NCBI RefSeq assembly: GCF_001045555.1
Contig: NZ_LFBU01000001.1
Location: 3,162,001-3,226,000, forward strand
DNA length: 64,000 bases
Origin: Marinobacter subterrani
GTDB lineage: Bacteria > Pseudomonadota > Gammaproteobacteria > Pseudomonadales > Oleiphilaceae
Direction: 5' to 3'
Made by a program: the position numbers and the translations under genes. This document shows, one piece after another, positions 59,288 to 64,000 of this stretch (positions within the stretch are counted from its first letter, which is position 1; every line of letters begins with the position of its first letter). A model generated the notes under the pieces. The model was not told where the DNA came from and did no database searches. It saw only the letters and a program-made list of their open reading frames with translations.

Positions 59288-61273
59288 ATGCTCAATGCCG
59301 ACGCTCTCAGCCAGTTGCGCCAGCTGAAAACCGATATCAAGGAAAACAAGGTGGTCTTTGCCGGCACCGTCAAAGCCACCAATGGCCGCTTCGGGTTTGT
59401 CGCGCTCGATGAGGGCCGGGATGTGTTCCTGCCCCCGGAGGAAATGCAGAAGGTCCTGCCGGGCGACCGGGTGAACGTCACCGAGCAGGAAGTGGAGAAA
59501 GGCAAAACCCAGGGCGTGGTGGACGAACTGCTGGAAACCCGCCTGAACACCTTTGTGGGCCGTTACCTGGTAAAAGGCAAGGGGCACTTCGTGGTGCCGG
59601 AAACCCCGGGTATCAACCGCTGGATCTTCATTCCGCCCAAAGAGCGAATGAATGCCCAGCCGGATGACTACATTTACTGCCAGATTCACAAGCATCCGAT
59701 CAAGGATGGCAAGGGCCAGGCCAAGGTCCTTCGGGTGATTGGCAAGACCGGAACACCGGGCATCGAGCGCGCCTTCACCCTGGCCACCTTTGATCTGGCG
59801 GACACCTGGCCGGAAGCAGTCCAACAGCAGGCCGATGGCCTGACTGACGGCGACATCGAAGCCCGGGAAGCCGGGCGCGAAGACCGCACCGACCGGCCCT
59901 ACGTGACCATCGACAGCCCGGGCACCCAGGACATGGACGACGCCCTGCTGGCCGAACCCAACGCCACCGGCTGGACCCTCTCCATCGCCATCGCCGACCC
60001 GACGGCGGTGATTGCAACCGACAGCCCGGCCGAGCAGGAAGCCTTCAACCGCGCCACCGCCATCTATTTCCCCGGCGAGCCACTGCCCATGCTGCCCGAC
60101 AGCCTCAGCACCCGCCTGTGCTCGCTGATGCCCGAGGTGAAACGCCTGGCGCTGGTCTGCGATCTGCAGGTAAACAACGACGGCAGCCTGGGTAACTACA
60201 GCTTCCACCAGGCGGTAATCCGGTCCAAGGGCAAACTCAGCTATGAGCTGGTCTCCAACCTGATCGAAGGCCGGGAGGACGACGACATCAAGGCCCTGCC
60301 GGAAACTGTCAGCAACAGCCTGGATCAGCTGCACCAGGCGGCCACGGCTCTGCGGAAATGGCGCAGTGAACACGCACTGCTCAGCGGTGACCGTCCGGAA
60401 TTCCGCTTGCGTCTGGACGAGAACAAACGCATCCGCCTGATCGAGCCCTCTGTGCAGAACGAGGCCCATCGTCTGGTGGAGGAATGCATGGTGGCGGCCA
60501 ACCGCTGCGCTGCGGATTTCCTCAGCAGCCAGAGCGCTGGCCTGTTCATCCATCACCCCGGCCTGCGGGATGACCGCGCCGACAATATCCGGGCGCTGAT
60601 CGAAAGCCATGCACCGCACCTGGCCGCTGTCGACGCCCATCAGGCAGACGGCTTCAGAACCCTGATGAAGGAAACTGAAACACTGGAAGCCGAGGTGCCG
60701 GTCAAGGCCATACTGTCCCGGCAACTGGCCCGGGCCGAGCTGAGCTTCAGGCCGGCGCCGCACCATGGCATGGGCCTGGAGGCCTACACCACGTTTACCT
60801 CGCCGCTGCGGAAGTTTTCCGATTTCTACGTGCACCGGCTGATCCGGGCCGCGCTCTGGGATGCGCCCATGAAAGCGCTGACCGCAGATCAGCTCGAGGC
60901 CCTGCAGGCGGCCCAGATCCGCGCCAGGCAGGCGGCCAACAGCCTGGAGGCCTGGCTCAAGAGCGACTTTGCCAGAACCCTGGGCGAAGCCCCCATGGCC
61001 GGGATTATCAGCCGCACCGTGCCGGCGGGCTTCTTCGTGCGCCTGGATGCCAACGGGCTGGAAGGTTTTGTCAGCTGCAAGGAGCTTGAGGGCAAATACA
61101 GCTTCGACCCGGTCACCCTGCGCCTGATTCACAACAAGAACGGCCGGATTTTCCAGCTCGAGCAGCCGGTTATGGTGAGTTTCGCCGGGGTGGATGACGA
61201 GCGCCGGCAGATCAATTTCACGCTGGTGGAAGCAGCAAGCGAACCGGCCGGCGACAGCCCCGCCAACGGTTGA
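59288..61273 (+). CDS. rnb: Exoribonuclease II family protein
   Basis: A 661-residue RNB-domain 3'-5' exonuclease. Cold-shock-like domains fill the first 190 residues (VFAGTVKATNGRFGFVALDE). The catalytic RNB domain has VTIDSPGTQDMDDAL with the magnesium-binding aspartates, AIADPTAVI, and TTFTSPLRKFSDFYVHRLI. A C-terminal S1-like domain (AGIISRTVPAGFFVRLDANG) ends the protein. The size fits RNase II (about 640) better than RNase R (about 810). It degrades single-stranded mRNA. A 753-codon frame on the opposite strand is a shadow. Confidence 0.9.
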   Translation: MLNADALSQLRQLKTDIKENKVVFAGTVKATNGRFGFVALDEGRDVFLPPEEMQKVLPGDRVNVTEQEVEKGKTQGVVDELLETRLNTFVGRYLVKGKGHFVVPETPGINRWIFIPPKERMNAQPDDYIYCQIHKHPIKDGKGQAKVLRVIGKTGTPGIERAFTLATFDLADTWPEAVQQQADGLTDGDIEAREAGREDRTDRPYVTIDSPGTQDMDDALLAEPNATGWTLSIAIADPTAVIATDSPAEQEAFNRATAIYFPGEPLPMLPDSLSTRLCSLMPEVKRLALVCDLQVNNDGSLGNYSFHQAVIRSKGKLSYELVSNLIEGREDDDIKALPETVSNSLDQLHQAATALRKWRSEHALLSGDRPEFRLRLDENKRIRLIEPSVQNEAHRLVEECMVAANRCAADFLSSQSAGLFIHHPGLRDDRADNIRALIESHAPHLAAVDAHQADGFRTLMKETETLEAEVPVKAILSRQLARAELSFRPAPHHGMGLEAYTTFTSPLRKFSDFYVHRLIRAALWDAPMKALTADQLEALQAAQIRARQAANSLEAWLKSDFARTLGEAPMAGIISRTVPAGFFVRLDANGLEGFVSCKELEGKYSFDPVTLRLIHNKNGRIFQLEQPVMVSFAGVDDERRQINFTLVEAASEPAGDSPANG

Positions 61274-61344
61274 AAAACCGCTGGGGCAGGCGCATCGTAT
61301 CAGCCAGAACATAGGCTTTCGGGAAAGATGGGGAGAGATGCGCC

Positions 61345-61551
61345 ATGCCGATCAGCGCCAGTGAATTTCTGAAGAAATACGGATTTGAAGCGGAAGACGA
61401 AGAGGGGGATCACAGCCTCCGCCATAACGCCATGGAACACGCGAAACACCTGCGCCGGCCCCACGCCGGAACGCCCCACGACTGGGAGGACTGGGAGCGT
61501 TACAAGCAGGAGCATCCGGATGATATCGAGGAGGACGACAGCGATCGCTGA
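61345..61551 (+). CDS. Small acidic protein of unknown function
   Basis: A 68-residue protein, very acidic (DWEDWERY and a final EEDDSDR), with clustered histidines (HNAMEHAKHLRRPHAGTPH). GGGGAGAG lies upstream of ATG 61345. There is no membrane segment or signal peptide. It ends 15 bases before the convergent acyltransferase gene. The family is not recognised; the charge and histidines could bind metals or mimic nucleic acid, but that is guesswork. Confidence 0.6.
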   Translation: MPISASEFLKKYGFEAEDEEGDHSLRHNAMEHAKHLRRPHAGTPHDWEDWERYKQEHPDDIEEDDSDR

Positions 61552-61566
61552 CGCCTCCCAGCGGTG

Positions 61567-62460
61567 TTACCTCGCCAGCATTCGCTCCAGCCGCTCATCT
61601 TTCGCCCGCCACTGGTCCCCCAGCCAGTTTTTCACATTCCGGCGGTGCTCGGCATCGGTTGAATAGTCCCGGCCTTTCAGGTGCTCGGGGATATCGACGG
61701 TGTGGATTTCCATTTTGACTTCCCGCACCCGGCCGCAGATAAAGTCCCAGAAGGTCGGGGCGCCACCGGGATAGGCGATGGTGACATCCACCAGGGTCTG
61801 GATTGAGTCGCCCATGGCGTCCAGTACGAAGGCCGCGCCGCCGGCCTTGGGCGTCAGCAGGTGTTTATAGGACGACTTCTGCTTGTCGTGCTTGGCCTGG
61901 GTAAACCGGGTACCTTCCACGAAGTTCATGACGCTGACAGGGGTATGTCGGAACTGCTCGCAGGCCCGGCGGGTGGCCTTGAGGTCCTCGCCGCGCTTTT
62001 CCGGGTGTTTGATCAGGTATTCCTTGGTGTAGCGCTTCATGAACGGGAAATCCAGGCCCCACCAGGCCAGGCCAATCACTGGCACCCATATCAGTTGCTG
62101 CTTGAGGAAGAATTTCAGAAACGGTGCCCGGTGGTTGAAGACCCGCTGCATGGCGAAGATATCGACCCAGCTCTGGTGGTTGGCCAGCACCAGGTACCAG
62201 CTTTCCCGCTTCAGATTCTCCGCGCCTTTCACATCCCACCGGGTGCCATGAGTCAGCTTCATCCAGCCGGTGTTGCAGGCAACCCAGGCTTCGGCGATCC
62301 AGATGATGATTCTGGTACACAGGACCCGGAAGCCCTTGATGGGGATGATGAGTTTCAGGATGGCGGGGATGTACAGAAGGATGCACCAGAACAGGGTGTT
62401 GATTCCCAGCAGGATGGAGTTGAGTACGCCGATAACGGGTGCGGGAAGGAAGCTGAGCAT
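61567..62460 (-). CDS. PlsC-family lysophospholipid acyltransferase (YihG-like)
   Basis: A 297-residue membrane acyltransferase. The N-terminal hydrophobic segment (LNSILLGINTLFWCILLYIPAI split over two helices, about 13-40) is followed by the catalytic NHQSWVD motif (HX4D) and FVEGTRFT. It should transfer acyl chains to lysophosphatidic acid or another lysolipid; E. coli YihG is the closest remembered relative. It is divergent from the PHA-synthase-like gene, with the third long inverted repeat in between. Confidence 0.85.
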   Translation of the reverse strand: MLSFLPAPVIGVLNSILLGINTLFWCILLYIPAILKLIIPIKGFRVLCTRIIIWIAEAWVACNTGWMKLTHGTRWDVKGAENLKRESWYLVLANHQSWVDIFAMQRVFNHRAPFLKFFLKQQLIWVPVIGLAWWGLDFPFMKRYTKEYLIKHPEKRGEDLKATRRACEQFRHTPVSVMNFVEGTRFTQAKHDKQKSSYKHLLTPKAGGAAFVLDAMGDSIQTLVDVTIAYPGGAPTFWDFICGRVREVKMEIHTVDIPEHLKGRDYSTDAEHRRNVKNWLGDQWRAKDERLERMLAR

Positions 62461-62637
62461 GGCGATCCTGTTTTGGTTGTTGTTTCCAGATGGAAGGTAA
62501 TCATAACAATCAGAGGCAGGATTGGGCAGTGGCCTGAAGTGACCGGTTTGCCCATCCGTTTGGACAGTTCTGCCATGGTTGTCTCTGAGGCATTTGCTCT
62601 ATTCTTGTCCCAGACTGCGGGATTGGGCGTTATCGCA

Positions 62638-62736
62638 GGTACGAGATGGCTTTCCCAGACACGCCGTAAACCCATCCCTGGGGGCTCGGCATTGCCATCC
62701 ATGGCAATGCACGGTCTGGGAAAGCCACCTCGTACC
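62638..62736. repeat. Long inverted repeat, hairpin family copy 3
   Basis: Arms 62638-62660 (starting GGTACGAGAT) and 62714-62736 pair over 23 bp with a single mismatch. The 53-base core carries an inner 9-bp stem GCATTGCCA/TGGCAATGC (62689-62710). Read on the minus strand the core has GAGCCCCCAGGGATGG, related to copies 1 and 2. The gap 62461-62797 (337 bases) between divergent genes contains this element and otherwise only presumed promoter sequence. Confidence 0.85.
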
Positions 62737-62797
62737 CGCTCGCCAAACTTTTATTTTGCCCGCCTTGTGTTCGTCTTAAATTCGGATCACGGCCTTT

Positions 62798-63961
62798 ATG
62801 GACATGCCCATGCCCAATTTCCTTAAATACGCCGCCGACCGGGCAGCTGGTCTCACGCGGCAAACAACCCTGTATGCCGGCAACGCCTTTGACCGGGTGT
62901 TCCGCGCCGCCAGTCTGGTGCAGGCGGGGCAAACGCCGTTCGAGACGCTATTTACGGACGGGCTGGTGAGCCTGCGCTACTACGCGCCGCTGGCGGAGGA
63001 CTTTGTCGAGCTGGAGGGCGAGACCATCCCGGTTGAACGCACGGCCCAAAGAACACCGATCGTGATCGTGCCACCCCTGGCGGTAAATATGCTGATCTAC
63101 GACCTGTTTCCCCAGCGCAGTCTGGTGCGGTTTCTTCGGGCCAAGGGGTTTGAGGTGTATCTGATTGACTGGGGCATGCCGACCCGGGCGCACAGTCACT
63201 ACAATCTGCACACTTATGTGGCCGAGTTGCTGCCGGCGTATCTGAATCGGGTGCGGGAGCACAGTGGTGAGCAGGAGTTGTCCCTGCATGGCTGGAGCAT
63301 GGGCGGGATGTTTACGCTGTTTTACTCGGCCTTGAGCAATGATCAGCACGTCCGCAATGCCATTGTGCTGGGCTCGCCCATCGACAGTCACGCCTCGGGA
63401 ATCCTGGGGCTCCTGAACCAGCGCATGGCCGATGTGGCCGGGTTTATCCGCAAACGCACCGGGTTCCGGCTCCATGACGTGAAGCCCCACTGGTTTCACA
63501 CCCCGGGTTGGGCCAACACGATCGGTTTCAAGCTGACCAATCCAATCGGAAGCGTGATGAGCTATTGGGAGTTGATCATCCGCCTGGGGGACCGGGAATT
63601 TGTCACCAACCACGCGACGACGTCGGCCTTCCTGGACCGCATGGTGGCCTATCCCGGTGGAATCATTCAGGACACGGTGGTTCGGGTCTGGATCGACAAC
63701 CAGCTCTCGAAAGGGGAAATCCAGATCGGCGACGACATCGCCAAGCTTGAAAATGTAAGTGCCAACCTACTGGCTATCGCCGGCAGCGAAGACACCATGG
63801 TAACGCCGGGCGCCGCCAAGCGGGTGATGGATCACGTCAGCTCTACCGACAAGACTTTTCGGGTGGTTCCGGGTGGTCATATGGGGATCCTGGCTGGCAG
63901 CAAGGCGCCAAAAGCAAGCTGGTTGGAACTGGCAGAGTGGCTGGCCGCGCGATCTGACTGA
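62798..63961 (+). CDS. PHA-synthase-like alpha/beta hydrolase
   Basis: A 387-residue protein resembling class III PhaC. IVIVPPLAVNMLIYDLFP, FLRAKGFEVYLIDWGMP and the elbow LHGWSMGGMF are present; ISGSEDT-like AIAGSEDTMVTP holds the Asp and VPGGHMGILAGS the His of the triad. True PHA synthases have Cys at the elbow (GxCxG); here it is Ser (GWSMGG), so hydrolysis or thioester transfer is more likely than polymerisation. Start codon choice among three near ATGs (62798, 62804, 62810) is uncertain. A phasin-like gene lies at 388. Function is an inference. Confidence 0.8.
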   Translation: MDMPMPNFLKYAADRAAGLTRQTTLYAGNAFDRVFRAASLVQAGQTPFETLFTDGLVSLRYYAPLAEDFVELEGETIPVERTAQRTPIVIVPPLAVNMLIYDLFPQRSLVRFLRAKGFEVYLIDWGMPTRAHSHYNLHTYVAELLPAYLNRVREHSGEQELSLHGWSMGGMFTLFYSALSNDQHVRNAIVLGSPIDSHASGILGLLNQRMADVAGFIRKRTGFRLHDVKPHWFHTPGWANTIGFKLTNPIGSVMSYWELIIRLGDREFVTNHATTSAFLDRMVAYPGGIIQDTVVRVWIDNQLSKGEIQIGDDIAKLENVSANLLAIAGSEDTMVTPGAAKRVMDHVSSTDKTFRVVPGGHMGILAGSKAPKASWLELAEWLAARSD

Positions 63962-64000
63962 AAAATTCAGACGGCCTTCGTCAAAACTTGGAGCGGGCAT

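Noticed and set aside
59051..61312. A 753-codon open frame on the minus strand opposite RNase II
   Set aside because: It is an antisense shadow. The plus-strand frame has full RNB and S1 motifs, and the minus frame has no domain likeness and a skewed His/Gln/Gly-rich composition.
62355..62932. Short frames crossing copy 3 of the long repeat (for example one with GMGLRRVWES)
   Set aside because: Palindromic elements open frames on both strands. Similar peptides arise from copy 1, so they reflect the repeat and not a gene.

Overview
The window reads as a chromosomal segment of a Marinobacter-like marine gammaproteobacterium. It is GC-rich and almost fully coding. Gene order follows Pseudomonadales/Alteromonadales chromosomes: rpoH-ftsX-ftsE-ftsY-rsmD, then gshB-tonB-yqgE-ruvX-pyrR-pyrB-pyrC', divergent from a pilGHIJK-chpABC cluster. 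I see no rRNA, tRNA, CRISPR array, prophage or insertion sequence. The genus is an inference from protein character and gene order, not from a search.

Layout. 1-8800 is mostly minus strand: the 5' end of greB, a small phasin-like gene (plus), a sensor kinase/response regulator pair, hyi-glxR (glyoxylate/tartronate semialdehyde branch), rpoH, and ftsX-ftsE-ftsY. 8900-16200 is mostly plus: rsmD, a delta-9 desaturase (minus), mutM, a small exported protein, yrfG, hslR-hslO (heat-shock rescue) and pckA. 16200-21100 holds an unusual TRAP-type transport set: a large fused permease, a TatT-like lipoprotein and a solute-binding protein, interrupted by an oppositely oriented HU gene. 21300-27070 is a tightly overlapping minus-strand operon for pyrimidine synthesis (pyrR, pyrB, inactive pyrC'), ruvX, yqgE, tonB and gshB. 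27360-40800 is the twitching-motility chemosensory system, including a 2482-residue ChpA with seven canonical Hpt sites. 40840-42950 is zur-znuC-znuB. 43000-53400 mixes an orphan PAS membrane protein, a CDGSH protein, a patatin-like lipase, three cyclic-di-GMP proteins (GGDEF, HD-GYP, CHASE-GGDEF-EAL) and a folE-folX-CoA-binding trio. 53440-58520 is a metal module: a MerR promoter and regulator, Cu(I) ATPase CopA, a 38-residue membrane peptide, a CGCC/Met-rich periplasmic protein, and an opposing His/Gly/Glu-rich exported protein. 58530-64000 has a PiuC-type dioxygenase, RNase II, a small acidic protein, a PlsC-type acyltransferase and a PHA-synthase-like hydrolase.

How parts work together. 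PilG/PilH are response regulators, PilI/ChpC couplers, PilJ receptor, PilK/ChpB methyl-modification enzymes and ChpA the kinase of one signalling array. The three c-di-GMP proteins nearby could affect the same surface-attachment decision. RpoH sits near a locus for Hsp15 and Hsp33. Zur, MerR and a candidate Fur box point to zinc, copper and iron control of three neighbouring loci.

The most unusual non-coding structure is a family of three long inverted repeats (4653-4751, 53495-53604, 62638-62736). Each has near-perfect 23-28 bp arms of unrelated sequence around a related core. A second family of short hairpins (GGGGTCAGATGAA and its complement) occurs three times at operon ends. These, the TRAP/TatT/HU arrangement and the 38-residue CopA-linked peptide are the best candidates for something not well described.
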